From NCBI GenBank assembly GCA_010015675.1, contig ML977008.1, forward strand, positions 10,215 through 74,214: a stretch of 64,000 nucleotides of DNA, read 5' to 3'. The notes beneath the pieces are model-generated. The model was not told the DNA's origin and searched no databases. It worked only from the letters and a program-made list of their open reading frames with translations. The translations under genes were made by a program, and so were the position numbers. Shown here piece after piece: positions 47,408-58,639 of this stretch (positions within the stretch are counted from its first letter, which is position 1; every line of letters starts with the position of its first letter). Source of the stretch: Byssothecium circinans (lineage: Eukaryota > Ascomycota > Dothideomycetes > Pleosporales > Massarinaceae).

Positions 47408-48362
47408 TAAGTAGTTATAGTCTATAAGTAGTATATCTACCTTACCTTCTACTCTTACCTTACCTTACCTTTTACTCTTACTTTACCTTACCTTCTACTT
47501 TCACTCTTTTACTTATACGTCCTATCTACCTCTTAACGCTTAACTCTTTTACTTCTTCTAACGCTTAACTCCTATACTACATCAACCTACTCCTTATAAC
47601 GGCCTTACCTACCTTGCTCCCTTTACGCCCCTATCTCCCCTCTACCTCTTGATAAATATACGCACCCTAGCACCTACTACTTTCCCTACCTCTATTATAA
47701 GTATTATACGTTATTCGTCTACCACGGTTAAAGCTAACTAACCTTAGGCCAACATGGTCTCTATTCGCGGCTCGTTGATATCAAGAATGCTCACGCTAGA
47801 CTCGTGGGCGTTATACGCGCTATAGAGTTCATCTACTTACTAGACACCTTACGCGCTATCAATATGCCTAGAATAGTCTTCTATATAGTGCCGGGTAAGT
47901 TAGTTAACCATGCTAATAGTTAGGGCGTTATCATCATGCAGACCATCAACAGCGCTATACTTATAGCGCTGGACTAGGCTTTAGGTAGATTTAGAGCGCT
48001 AGGCGTAAGAGGCTGCCAGCGCTATTAGTCTAACCATTATTACATTAGTAGACAACCTACCTAATTCTACTTATTATAAGGGAGCGTGCTATAGACTATT
48101 ACTGTTGATCACTAATGGACCCTTCTTCTCGTTGACCTTCGCAAGATACCGCAGTCGGCCGCATCAAATAGGTGTTAAATCTAAAAGGAAGGTAAGCAGC
48201 CTTAGGTTTAAAAGGGATAGTTAGTCCTTTACTAGTCCTTCTAATAGACCTTTGCGATGTCTACATAGCAGTCAGCTATATTAGCCTAATGTTGTGTATA
48301 GCGGACCTTATACAAGTTTCTATGATTCCTAAGGCTGGAGAAGTGAAGCGTAAGGCTTCGTA
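47408..48362 (+). mobile_element. Internally deleted copy of the two-gene element
   Basis: About 950 bases match both ends and one middle block of 16905-21478. It keeps the pyrimidine-rich leader (with extra tandem ACTTTACCTTACC-type units), the ATG and first 40 codons of the plus-strand gene (47753), a piece near the element's 17765-17940, and the right end from about 48050. The junctions correspond to losses of about 0.5 kb and 3.2 kb. It cannot encode either protein and looks like a non-autonomous derivative. Confidence 0.75.
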
Positions 48363-48934
48363 ATGCTAAAGTCTTAAAAAGATAATTTAGAGAAATTTGA
48401 AATACTATAGTAACTAAACACTTTTATACCAAGAATTCATGTCTGCGCCATGTATAGGAATAAGACACCTACGCTGCATAGTTCTTTAAGGTCTTTAGTT
48501 TATTCAGAAATTCACCGTAATCATCTAGAATTTGAAGAATACTCGCTGGCTCATCAGGCGGGGAATGCGAAAAGCATATGAGTAGGGATATGCGCGTAAG
48601 AAAGACAAATGTTTGAATAAGCTTTTCCTTAGTTATGAAGACTTAACTCCCTACTTACACGTATAGGTAGAACTAGAGTTATGTTTTTTTATTACCTACG
48701 CTCTAATTAGTTCACTAGGATGGGAGTGTGATTTCTACGTAACTCTAGTTTCCACTATATCTACTACGCTCTAAGTACGTAACCCATAAATAACTTCCTC
48801 TAGATGCGTTACATATTCTGAATCTATCCCTTGAAATCTACTAATTTGTGCTCGTTAGTTTTGCATGTTTAAGAATGAGGAGAAGGTTTCACAGGCTAGA
48901 TATAGGGTAAGGGACCCCTATCCCTCTATATCTA
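48363..48934. other. Intergenic, no recognised gene
   Basis: Nothing recognised between the deleted element and repeat R1 copy 2. Confidence 0.4.
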
Positions 48935-49179
48935 GCATGGCGTTAGGCCTATAAATAGGAACTCTACTACCTGCTACTACTATTCTATTCCTACGGGTTT
49001 CGCCTTTCCTTCCCTTAATTAAGATAACTGTCTGGCTGCTTAGCTATAGTAGTGAATTAGGTTACTCTCTACTACCTTGTTAGAAAGCACACTAATAAAA
49101 GCAATGAGTGCAATCTCTATAATAATATATATCATGCACGGTTCTTAATAAGGCTAATACGTCCTATAACGCACTACCT

Positions 49180-49370
49180 TACCGTATCCCTTAGTCATTT
49201 ATAAGCTGCCTTTTACCTGCTCTTCACCTACACCTTTACTAACTACCTTTTAGCACGTCTAGATTCGTTAGCCCTACCTTTGGAATAACGGACTTATCGC
49301 CTGCAGCCTTTATAATCGCCTTCTTTGTCCTTCTGATTAGTTTTACCTATATACGTCTCCCTTTGGCCAT
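49180..49370 (-). pseudogene. Decayed short basic ORF in the insertion
   Basis: The minus frame reads MAKGRRIQVKLIRRTKKAII, KAAGDKSVIPKVGLTNLDVL, then a stop-rich tail. Very basic, possibly the C-terminus of a DNA-binding or transposase protein. An overlapping frame (MAPQRKNHNKSSKRGNKV) also reads openly, so assignment is weak. Confidence 0.35.
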
Positions 49371-50084
49371 AGAGTCGCGACGTTAGATATAGCAATGTTA
49401 CTTTATTACCTCTTTTGCTGCTTTTATTATGGTTTTTACGCTGTGGCGCCATTTCTAGAGATAACTTGCGTATCTATTAGTTTTAGAGTTGCCTTAGATC
49501 TATAGACTTAGTACTAAAGTTCGTATTCTTACTTATTTAAAGGGTAGGGAAATTACTAATAGAAGCGTAGGTTTACTTTCTCTAGCAATAGTTTACACTA
49601 GTGGATTAGCGACGCAACCACTAGGTTTTTAGTACTACCGCCTTATTCTTTGTTACTCTCTAACTCTATGGCCTCTACGCCGCTAAACCGCCTGCTTTTT
49701 ACTTAATAGTGGTGGTTGCTATAGCTCAAATCCTCTACAAGAATAGCGATTTCAGACATGCACGGTTTTTCTTTGTTAGAGGTGTCTTTGCATTCACAAT
49801 TCTTATTAACATTGTTATTGCCGTCGTGTTTTACTTAGTTCCTAACTAGCCCTTATATCATCTAGTAAGTGAATTACACAGTACTACTTCCTAAACTTAC
49901 CTTTATAGGCGTAATGTATCCTTAAATATATCGTTATTCTCCTCCTCCTCCTCCTAAAACCCCCCTAAACGAGCTACGAAAACCCCCCCTAAATAGCTAG
50001 CACTGTGACGAACGCTTTAGTACTAGGACACACCTTATCGCTATTACACATAGAGAGCTAAAGATTTATCCTTGATATCATTGC

Positions 50085-50389
50085 AATTAATAAAACTAAG
50101 GTTGGTGTATCTATACAACTGCTACTAGTAGTAAGGGAAGAGAAGAGTCTACTTCAACTAGTAGATATAGATTAGAAGAGTCTTTGCTATTTAGAAATAG
50201 AGATAGAGAAACACATAAGTAAGGAGGCTTATTGCATAGCCATAACACTATTAAAGGTCTTAGGTACTAATAGAATGCCTCTCTTTACTAGGGGTCTTTT
50301 CAATATTATATACAGTCCTGCTAATTACGACGTCTTAGTAAGAGGAGAAGATCTTATTTTAGTAGAATAAAGCTATCACGAGCCGTGCG
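50085..50389 (+). pseudogene. Decayed ORF of unknown function in the insertion
   Basis: About 100 codons with only one or two stops: VREEKSLLQLVDIDQKSLCY, EIEKHISKEAYCIAITLLKV, MPLFTRGLFNIIYSPANYDV and RGEDLILVEQSYHEP. The first half is a charged helix. The openness in this background supports a formerly functional protein. Not recognised. Confidence 0.45.
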
Positions 50390-50659
50390 CTTAATGTACT
50401 CTTCTTTGTCTATAGTCTATCTAAGGAACCTTTATTCTCCGTTTACATTTCATTTTACTTTCTATATGGGACTTCTTTTTTCAGCGTATCTGCATCATTT
50501 ACATGGTTTTTGTGCTATTACCTAGCACCTACATAATAATCTATCCACATCTTCTCTAGGATGCATGTTTTCTAGTTAGTTAAACTATTCCTTTTTATAA
50601 TCTCCTTATTTACTACTAGTCTTCTAGTCGGATGTGCTTTCTAGCGTTAGATTAGTAAT

Positions 50660-50985
50660 AATAGGGTTTAGATAATAGATATACCTCTCTTCTATATCTT
50701 CCTTAGGTATCTTAAACCCTATAACTGTATTCTCTGCTAGATCTCCTGCACCGTTACGGTATCCGTTTCTAACGTATAGACATACATTCTAGCCGTTGAC
50801 TCCTGCGCAGCATAATCTAGTATGGACTTTGATGTACCCAGACGATTTGCTTTGCTATTGGATAGGGGCATCATGATTAAACAGCGTGTTCTACGCACAA
50901 AGTTATTATATTCGCTGGCAGGGAACCTGACAAAGTTATGGACTAGTATAGCGCTAAAATAAGGCTCTAAGTAAGTAAGAGAAAG
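50660..50985 (+). pseudogene. Decayed ORF of unknown function in the insertion
   Basis: The frame reads LFYIFLRYLKPYNCIL, TYILAVDSCAAQSSMDF, VPRRFALLLDRGIMIKQRVL and LYSLAGNLTKLWTSIAL with few stops. A short hydrophobic start is followed by a basic part. Not recognised. Confidence 0.35.
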
Positions 50986-51904
50986 TGATTGATTAAGTGG
51001 TCAAGCAGCTATAGAGAAGACTATATAAGGTGATAGGATTACGTAATATAGGGTTAAGGTTACGTAACTAGAAGCCGTCTTTAAGCATATAGCATGTAGG
51101 GAATTTATTAAGAGGAAATGGTTTAGCTTAGATTTGTAGAGAAGCTATACCTTAGAACTATAGATAGTCTCCTAGTTAGGAAGTTTAGTGACTAGTATAG
51201 TGCTACTGCTATAATAAGTAGACAAAGCCTTATTAGACGCTTCCTCTCTACTACGTCCTAGTTATTACGTCTTATCTTGGATTATTACAGACTCCATGCG
51301 TTTAGCCCCTTGAAACTGCATCAAGCTAACGTGTAACTAAAAGTTGGCTTAACAAAATTCTGTAATTCACTTTAATTGACCGAAAGGCCTTCGTTTTTGT
51401 GAGCGTCATAGGTAGGAGTGTGATTCTGCATAGTGCAAGTAGATATAAAATAGACATAAGATTATTCTACTTCCCTTTCTAAATAATCTTATTCACTAAA
51501 TATTTCCTAGACGGAATCTAAGAAGCTGCTCCTATCCTTAACTACGGTACAAGCAAAAAGGCAAACGTTCTTGAGATTGAGGTGCAATATGAATGGCATA
51601 GTTAAATTTTGAATGGTATACATTCATACATCATAACTCTTAAAGGGTCGAATTGTATGGTTAAGGTTTAGAAGGGGATATGCATCATTTAGTGTATAGT
51701 GCGGATATTGTTAAGCAAGAGAAAAAGGCATTTTTAGCCTAGAAAATCTAGGCTAGAATATGCAAAGGGTGTTATAGACTAGAGGACATAAGGGGTCTCG
51801 TTGCTTCATTAGCATTGCCTTACGGCTAGAGTTACACTGCATGTAAGCGTATTATATATTGAAAAGCTTAGGCTATTTTCTAAAGCCCCTTAGTGAATAG
51901 AATA
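50986..51904. other. Remainder of the insertion, no gene seen
   Basis: No convincing frame on either strand up to the right junction with R1. Confidence 0.4.
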
Positions 51905-52956
51905 GGCCTTATGCAAGCACTAGAAGACAGGTGAGGTAGCTGAGCCAAACTATCTGATAGTAGTAAATAAGCTATTAGGATCAAGCCAATAATAAAGGGG
52001 TGATGTTATAGATTAGCGGCCAGGTATAGCCACTATAGGACTGAAGGACCTAAGGAGGCTATGATATCTATTAATAATATAGCTGTATAAGGCCCCCTTA
52101 CTTATTGCTAACTTCCCTACCCCTCTGCGCTTATACTATTTATAACTGCGTATTGCATGTTCTAGATTCTTACAGAGCTGCCTCCTAACAGCCTGCATGA
52201 AACGATTGCAGTGGCCATGCCTAGGGCGTGCATTAGGCCCGTTATTTGGGAGTACTTTACCCCTTACCTACGTTGACTTTATCGCAGGTTTGACTAGTCT
52301 TGTCTTTGTTTAGTCCTTATTATTCATCTTTTACCTAAGCAGATTTTAGGTCTCTTAAACTCCCTTTAAACTATAAGATTTTAATATGTAGGAGCCCTTA
52401 GGAGCTCTATAATACGGCTCCTCTTTTTATTTACCCCTTATATCATCGTTTAATCTAGCACTTAGGATGATAAAATCTAATCAAGATACTCTAGCGAAAT
52501 CTTAATTATCTATATCACTAACTACTTTATCTCTTCTACTACTAAATATACTACCCACTCTACTAACCACCCTTTTGCTATAGCCTTAATTGTCCCTACC
52601 ACCCCATCTACTACTGATAGTCATTTCGCTCCCCCCTCTACTATAGAATCCTATTCTACGGCCTATTTCCCCTCCTATAGAGCCCCTAGATGTTATTAAG
52701 GCGTACGTAGTTAACCTTTCATTAATCTTTTATACGTTAGTTTAATACCTGGAGACACCCCTAAGTGATTAAGAGATTAGCGTTACTTAGAATAAAGGGA
52801 AAACAAAGTTTATTCTTGGTAGAACAATCTATTGATGGATGACAGGAAGCTGCTACTCCTATAACGCATCCGTGGAAATTGATCCTATTTCAGCGGTCAG
52901 CATTATTTTAACTCTGTAACGTGTTCATTGGGAGTCAGACGATATAAGAGAGGAAT

Positions 52957-53285
52957 TAGTTTAGGAAGGAATATGCGAGCCCTAACTTAAGCGCATCTTA
53001 GATCTTGCGGCATCTGTTGCCGAGGCCAGGTTGTTGACAGTCATGAAAGCGAAAGAATGGTATAGGTAAAAGCTTATATCTCTCCTTAGCAGCTCTATTA
53101 AGGTGAGAAATAAGAAATTTATCACGGAAGGGCAGCTTGAAAGCTTTAAAGTAGAATCCTATCTATCCTATCCCTCTTATTCTATCTATATTTCTCCTAG
53201 GCTTAACGGCGCACCCACTCGCACTATTTTGTTGGTGTAGGAGGATCTAGATTCAAGCTCTACTAGACTAAGAGGCATAGCTCCT
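52957..53285 (+). pseudogene. Decayed ORF carried by repeat R1
   Basis: The frame reads EPQLKRILDLAASVAEARLL, TVMKAKEWYRQKLISLLSSS, KKFITEGQLESFKVESYLSY and SIYISPRLNGAPTRTILL. Copy 1 of R1 (26110-26400) encodes the matching sequence with a frame shift, so the ORF was part of the ancestral repeat. Not recognised; possibly a remnant of the repeat's own protein. Confidence 0.5.
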
Positions 53286-53671
53286 ACTTAAATATCTATT
53301 AGGTTGGATGTAAGAATGTAGAATCTCTTAGGTTCTAGCTATAGCCTATGATTCAACATCTATGGCTAGTGCGCTACTTTTCTTTTAGTATTTTTCTTGT
53401 TTTTCTATGTATAGGCGCAAGGTTTACAGAATCTTTATTTAATGTAGCGCGATTTTTTATACTATGGCAATAAAATTATGTTAACCGCTTGCGCTCTTTT
53501 GCTTAAATGGTATGATACTAGATATATTAAGAAGTAGGGAATAGGATAACTAGTAGACATGAAAGATAATCTATCCCATTATTATGACCCTTAATCTAGA
53601 AAATAAGCCCGCTAATCCTCCTACTTAGAAGCATATACCTGCTAAGAATTACTAGCTAGTGTTAGGGCATG

Positions 53672-53861
53672 AAAGGCTGATACTAGATTCGCGTATAGGG
53701 ACTAATAGCTCTATACCCACAGTTATGCAGAATTAGACTGCATAGGCGCGTGCTATAAACCCATGTATGTTGAAGGGCCCTATACTTAAGTGTACTAGAA
53801 GTTCTCTTTACTCATGTTTATTGTTGGGTATTCATCTGCTTGACGTAGATCATGGTGTACC
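53672..53861. other. Spacer
   Basis: Nothing recognised. Confidence 0.4.
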
Positions 53862-54518
53862 TTTCACTAGGACGTACCATTTAAAGAGAATCTATCCTTT
53901 AACTTCATCTTTTCTCTTTGTTTATTCTTAAGTAGTATGCTATTCTATTCCTTCAGACCCACCTCGTAGAGCTTAAAATAGTCGGTCAAGTACGCCGCGA
54001 AATTAAGAGGGACTGTGTGCTTAGATGAATAGGTCTCTAGGAGACGGTAAAGTCTCAACGCTAGAACGTTAGCAAGGTAGCTACTAAGGAGGCTTCTTTT
54101 TAAAATGCGCTATCTCTATAAGCCGTCTCCTATATCCTAAGACGTCTAGTTAACTTACTAAAACCTCCTTACGTGAGTCTATCCTAAGTATGATGCGTAT
54201 AATTATTACTAGCTCTTGTTCATAGATCAGCCTCCTATCATAGAAGTACGCGCTTTTGAAAGCTTTCATTCTCTACTCTAGAGTAGAAAGATTAGGGAAT
54301 GACACCTTACAGAAGAGACTTTTTAGAGCTCTCTCTTGCGATAAGGGGTTTAGTATAATCTTGACAAGTTCTACGCAGGCTAATTGATATAAACTATTCT
54401 TGCTAAGATTGATTAGGTTGCTAGACTATTCTTTTCTAATCTAAATGTCTAGTTAGTTAGAGACTGTATTCATAATATCAACTAGGTCTTATTACGCGGA
54501 CTATAACGTTGCTGCCAT
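53862..54518 (-). pseudogene. Decayed helical/coiled-coil protein of unknown function
   Basis: ATG at 54518 opens MAATLQSAQQDLVDIMNTVS, then NQLDIQIRKEQSSNLINLSK, FPNLSTLEQRMKAFKSAYFY, YEQELVIIIRIIL. After a one-base shift near 54085 it continues YLANVLALRLYRLLETYSSK, FAAYLTDYFKLYEVGLKEQN and SILLKNKQREKMKLKDRF. About 215 codons, rich in Leu, Gln and Lys; most Gln codons are now TAG/TAA. No family recognised. Confidence 0.55.
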
Positions 54519-54970
54519 TTTTTAACAATAAAATAGAAGACCTGAAGGGGGAGTGAAAGTTTGCTAAAGGTAGAAAATTACTACATCTTCACTGCGAGAA
54601 ACGTATGATTTTAGGCTGTAAAGCCACCCGCATATCACAAGCAAGCAACTATTAGCTACTCACATGCTGTAAACTATAGTATCTATAACTATTAAAGAGT
54701 CTTCGCTATAAAACTACTACTAGGACTTAAGCCTAGTCGCTCTAGGTACAAAGTACGCTATTATAACACTCGTATTTGCTTCACTACATTAGCTAAAGAG
54801 TGGTTGCTAGTTTCTTTGCCTTCCCTAACTATCGCCTCTTACCGCCTAGATACCTTAGTGAATTGTGAGACAGTTTTATAGTTCACTACTATTAGGCGTT
54901 GAGCGCTGCTTAAGGCCTAGCCTTTCAGCAGAATAGAGATGAAAAACCCCTTGCAGCTAGCATTCAATAC
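54519..54970. other. Intergenic, no recognised gene
   Basis: Nothing convincing between the coiled-coil relic and repeat R3 copy 2. Confidence 0.4.
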
Positions 54971-55420
54971 AGGCTGACACCGCAGGACGAACATCCATGA
55001 CACTTAAAGCTAGCTTCTTTGCATGATGGATACGTAAGTGTCCATGCGAGTTACTATCTGCCTTCCTCGCGGTTGAGATGAAACCGTAGCAGCTTTATTA
55101 TTATCTTTTCCTTGCCTATCTAACATGTGTCCGTTATTTAGGGTTTAAGACTTAGAAATAAGTAGAAGTAGACGTAATAAGTAGGAATCTTCTAATACCC
55201 TCCTTTGGAAAAATCAAACTCTATTACTTTCTTTATTAGGAGAGAGCTTTATGTTACACTCTCTATAGTACATACGGAAGCTATAACTTACCCTATTTAA
55301 AAATTCTTATTAATGTGTGCGTCTTCGCGTCTACTAGTATCCTTATAGAGTCCTTATTAGTAATGTTGTCCTCATAGAGTCTTTATTAGTGATGTAAGGC
55401 ACCGTGTAATACATGCTAGT
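54971..55420. repeat. Short dispersed repeat R3, copy 2, with insertion
   Basis: Matches 35995-36180 but is split by 235 bases (55033-55267) and has a tandem duplication of the block CCTTATAGAGTCCTTATTAGTAAT / CCTCATAGAGTCTTTATTAGTGAT near 55340-55390. Confidence 0.8.
55033..55267. mobile_element. 235-bp insertion flanked by TA, MITE-like
   Basis: Copy 1 of R3 reads GATGAATAGCACATACGG; here the sequence reads GATGGATA, then 235 bases, then TAGTACATACGG. The TA dinucleotide is therefore present on both sides, as for Tc1/mariner-type insertions. Inner ends (CGTAAGTGTCC; right end reverse complement TAGAGAGTGTAAC) match only loosely, so terminal inverted repeats are weak or decayed. Confidence 0.55.
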
Positions 55421-56029
55421 CACGGTAATATAGGATGAGTAGTGATGAACGCTATAACCCCCATAGTTTCTAACATAGAAGTGCAATATTGCGCAGCCTC
55501 TTGCTAGAGCGCTAACGCGAGACCTTATTAGTAAGTTTAATTAGAAGTATTGAACCGCGGCTTTGTCTAGAGTTAACCCAGGCATCAGATAACGTAGCAC
55601 TAAAATTTGTCCGTTCCTATTCTGTAACGCCATGGGCCTGTATGGGCTGGTTCATTTAAATTATAAAAGGTAATCAGCAAGGGTGATACGCAAGACATGT
55701 GCTTAAAAGCTAAACAAGAAGTAGTTCTAATATAATTAGATGTACGGTCACTAAGGAGTATCTGCAACCTAATGCCGTATTCTATTAAACTAATATATAC
55801 TCTTATATAATATATGCCCTACGTAAACACTATGCACGCTTCAACTGTCTTAGACTAGATTGTATGGCGGTTTACGCGCCGTAGGTTCAGTAGGAGCCGG
55901 CTCCCGCGTAACTAAATAGGCCTTAGACGTGCTTTTGTAGGTAGTGTATGCATAATACCTTAACTTTTTTTCATTTCACGTATAAGGCTTATTATACGCC
56001 ACTTGATTATAATCGCGTTAACTTGTAGG
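55421..56029. other. Intergenic, no recognised gene
   Basis: Nothing recognised. A less mutated patch lies near 55610-55690. Confidence 0.4.
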
Positions 56030-56860
56030 ATTGGGACGCAGCAGAGGGAGAAGTAGACCATGCTTGCAGAAGGATGCAAGTGATGAGCATGCAGATGGTG
56101 AGAAGGCTAATGATAAAGCACTAGGATATTACGCGTAGGTAGGTAAGAAATCTAAAGCTTAAAAACTATAATTATATAGGAATTTAGTGTTACATCTTAT
56201 AATAATAAGTATATCTATCATTATACTGTTAAGCGATTACTAAGCCTTCTAGTAGTAGTTGAAGCTATAAAAGTTATCATCTAGGGCTAACGCCTAAAGT
56301 ACGTCTTAGCGCTTGCTAACGGCGTTAATAGTCATGTTTTTCACCCGTCGTTCCTAGAGGAGATTTGCGCGCAATGATTCTAGTAGCTCGTCCTTAAACA
56401 TTATATAGCGTATGGTATGGAGGGATAGGTCTTAGGGGTAGGTATTTGATGTAGTTAGGCCACTCTCTTCTAGATAAGAGGTGCTAGGGGATAGTCCCTT
56501 AGGGGATAAGATTCAAGATTAGCACATTATAGGCGGGGATTATAATAATGCATTATGAGAATCCTTTATTATAATGGCTAGGAGCGAACAGCGCGAGGGG
56601 GGATTTAGTGAGAGGCTAGTTCTATAAAACTCTATAAAGGAACCACTATCATCATTACTATCTTCCTATTTATCTTTTTCGCTAATAGCACATAAGTTCC
56701 TATCATCCTTGTTACTACAGAGGGGACACGTCTGTAGGGTCTCAAACCTCTTAAGAGGACTAGGTAGAGGTGTAAGAGGTAGATTATGTTATCTTTCCAT
56801 ACTTTAAGTAGTAGTAGTCTAGATTAGGATTTATAATAGACTACTATAAATTAGCTTCTA
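56030..56860 (+). pseudogene. Decayed gene of unknown function
   Basis: The plus-strand frame reads KDASDEHADGEKANDKALGY, LLTALIVMFFTRRSQRRFAR, RMVWRDRSQGQVFDVVRPL, HIIGGDYNNAL, FIIMARSEQREGGFSERLVL and RGLGRGVRGRLCYLSILQVV. Arg/Gly/Ser-rich, with about a dozen Gln-type stops over 250 codons. Start and end are not defined and no family is recognised. Confidence 0.4.
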
Positions 56861-57015
56861 AGATAAAGAAGATGGCCTGAAACTTACTTTCTCTATAAGG
56901 TAGCATTTAAGGTGCTGTAAAATTCGTTCTACTCGCCAGATTCCCTTATCTTATCAATCCGTGGACTTGGATAGGGAGGTATAACAGTTTCTAGAAGCGT
57001 ATATTCGCCATTTCA

Positions 57016-57255
57016 TTCTATACGGACGGTGATAGTCGTATGTACACGAATTTCTAATAGAGCTACGGATGTAACCCTTCCTTACGATAGGTCGGTCATT
57101 CTTGCCATGAATAATCTGTGGGATATGCTATAGTATAAGCTACAGCAAACATGCATAAAGGAACTAGTAAAAGGCTAAGAAAGGAGGTAAGAGGTAGAGC
57201 GATAGACTAAAGAACGTCCTAGCCTTATTAAAAGAACGTGCATGATATATCATGG
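57016..57255. repeat. Dispersed repeat R2, copy 2
   Basis: Collinear with 24671-24851 but longer by about 50 bases, including ATGCTATAGTATAAGCTACAGC in the middle. Confidence 0.7.
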
Positions 57256-57699
57256 AACTTAGCAGTCCTATCCTCTGCTAACTAGAACCTATAAAGGGAA
57301 GTCCTTTATTACTTATTATCGCGCATAGAATATTGATTAGACTGCGGCAGTAGCTCCTATAGGCGGCATTCTAATGGTATGGTATTTGGATGTGGGCATC
57401 TTAGCGCTAAAAGGAGAGCGTGCATGATATTTTAATGAGGATCTACTCGCTATTAGGAAGTAGCTAGTTTCCGTAGCCATAATCTAATAAAACTCATGGA
57501 TATTAGCTGCATAAGTGTCGTGAATCCTAAGCAAGGATGTCTAATCTAGAGAGAAAGCGAAACCCTTAGGAATGTAAGTGGCGGTTATGGTGGCGCATAT
57601 TATACCTCCTACCACAAATTAAAGACTTTAAGTTTATAGTTTTAAATGCTAAGATTGCTGTCCTCAACGTGTACATCTATAGATTACATATTATAGTGT
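57256..57699. other. Intergenic, no recognised gene
   Basis: Nothing convincing. Confidence 0.4.
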
Positions 57700-58040
57700 A
57701 TAATCTTAGCTAATCTAATCTTTAGAATAGCTACCAAGATCTTCCCTATTAAACTTATTTTTTTCTCTAAAGATCTCACCCTCTATCGCGTCCTTAATAA
57801 ACGCATTAACTATGCTATTAGCCTTAATCTATATTAAACTACACCTATAACCCTTCACTATACTATATATTGCATGGCCGCTCTGTCTATTATTAGACTA
57901 CCTTATTTGCTAACGAGAGTCCTATATTAATATCAAGATTAAGCGCTAACGTGTCACCCGCGATCTAATAGTCCAGCTTACCGCGTGGATTGCCACTAAA
58001 TTTATGAAATAGAGGTATAGAGAGTAAGGTCTTAAATAGT
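57700..58040 (+). pseudogene. Decayed ORF of unknown function
   Basis: LIFRIATKIFPIKLIFFSKD, LTLYRVLNKRINYAISLNLY and YCMAALSIIRLPYLL read in one frame; after a shift near 57905 ESYINIKIKRQRVTRDLIVQ and AWIATKFMKQRYREQ follow. Basic and helical. Not recognised. Confidence 0.45.
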
Positions 58041-58264
58041 GAATAGAGTAAATAAGATTAAGTCTATAGGATACCTACATGTTATAATGAAAGCTCTGAT
58101 CTTATCCATAGAATGAGTGATGTTAAGTTTAATTACCTATTAACATCCTATAGATAGAGTGACGTCTAGTCTAAGTGCTTTTTAATAAGGATTCTGCGTA
58201 TGTGATAACTTAGCTCAGGCTGCTATTAATAAGAATCCCGCATGACTTTTAGTTTAACTGCGCT

Positions 58265-58465
58265 AGGTAAGGATCCTGCAGATTCCACGACGCTAGGCAA
58301 GGATCCTGCAGGTCCCGCGGCTTTTGAGTTTAAGGTAAGGATCCTGCAGATTCCGCGACGCTAGGCAAGGATCCTGCAGGTCCTGTGGCTTTCACGGCTT
58401 TTAAGTTCAAGGCAAGGATCCTGCAGATTCCGCGACGCTAGGCAAGGATTCTGTAGGTCCCGTAA
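58265..58465. repeat. Tandem array with GCAAGGATCCTGCAG core
   Basis: Seven units built around GGATCCTGCAG alternate with spacers ATTCCGCGACGCTAGGC and GTCCCGCGGCTTTTGAGTTTAAGG. CTGCAG survives in nearly all units, unlike the TAG-converted surroundings. Confidence 0.9.
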
Positions 58466-58639
58466 CTTTTTAGTTCCCATGTTCTTTGGTTTTCGTTTTA
58501 CGACGTCGTCCTTCAGAAATACTACACAGAGGACATGCTACCGTAAAATCAAGCCTTGTGTAGGTGGTAAGACTAGACTAACTTTTATTAAACTTACGTT
58601 TAGGTCCCGTAAGTCTTATTAGATGAATAGAATAACTAA

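Larger units (their letters stand above)
49169..51904. mobile_element. 2.7-kb insertion within repeat R1
   Basis: Present only in copy 2 of R1, so it arrived after R1 duplicated. It carries at least three short decayed frames (49180-49370 minus, 50085-50389 plus, 50660-50985 plus). No terminal inverted repeats are obvious; a target duplication of GCAAC (now ATAAC on the left, GCAAG on the right) is possible. The class is unknown. Confidence 0.6.
48935..53671 (+). repeat. Dispersed repeat R1, copy 2, split by an insertion
   Basis: 48935-49168 and 51905-53671 together match 24885-26835. The interruption lies at TACGTCCTATAAC | GCAAGCACTAGAAGACAGG, where copy 1 reads ACGTCCTGCAACAGGCACTAGAAG. 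Confidence 0.8.

Noticed and set aside
49949..49995. Interstitial telomere (CCCCCCTAAA twice)
   Set aside because: Only two copies about 26 bases apart with extra C, and no run of CCCTAA.
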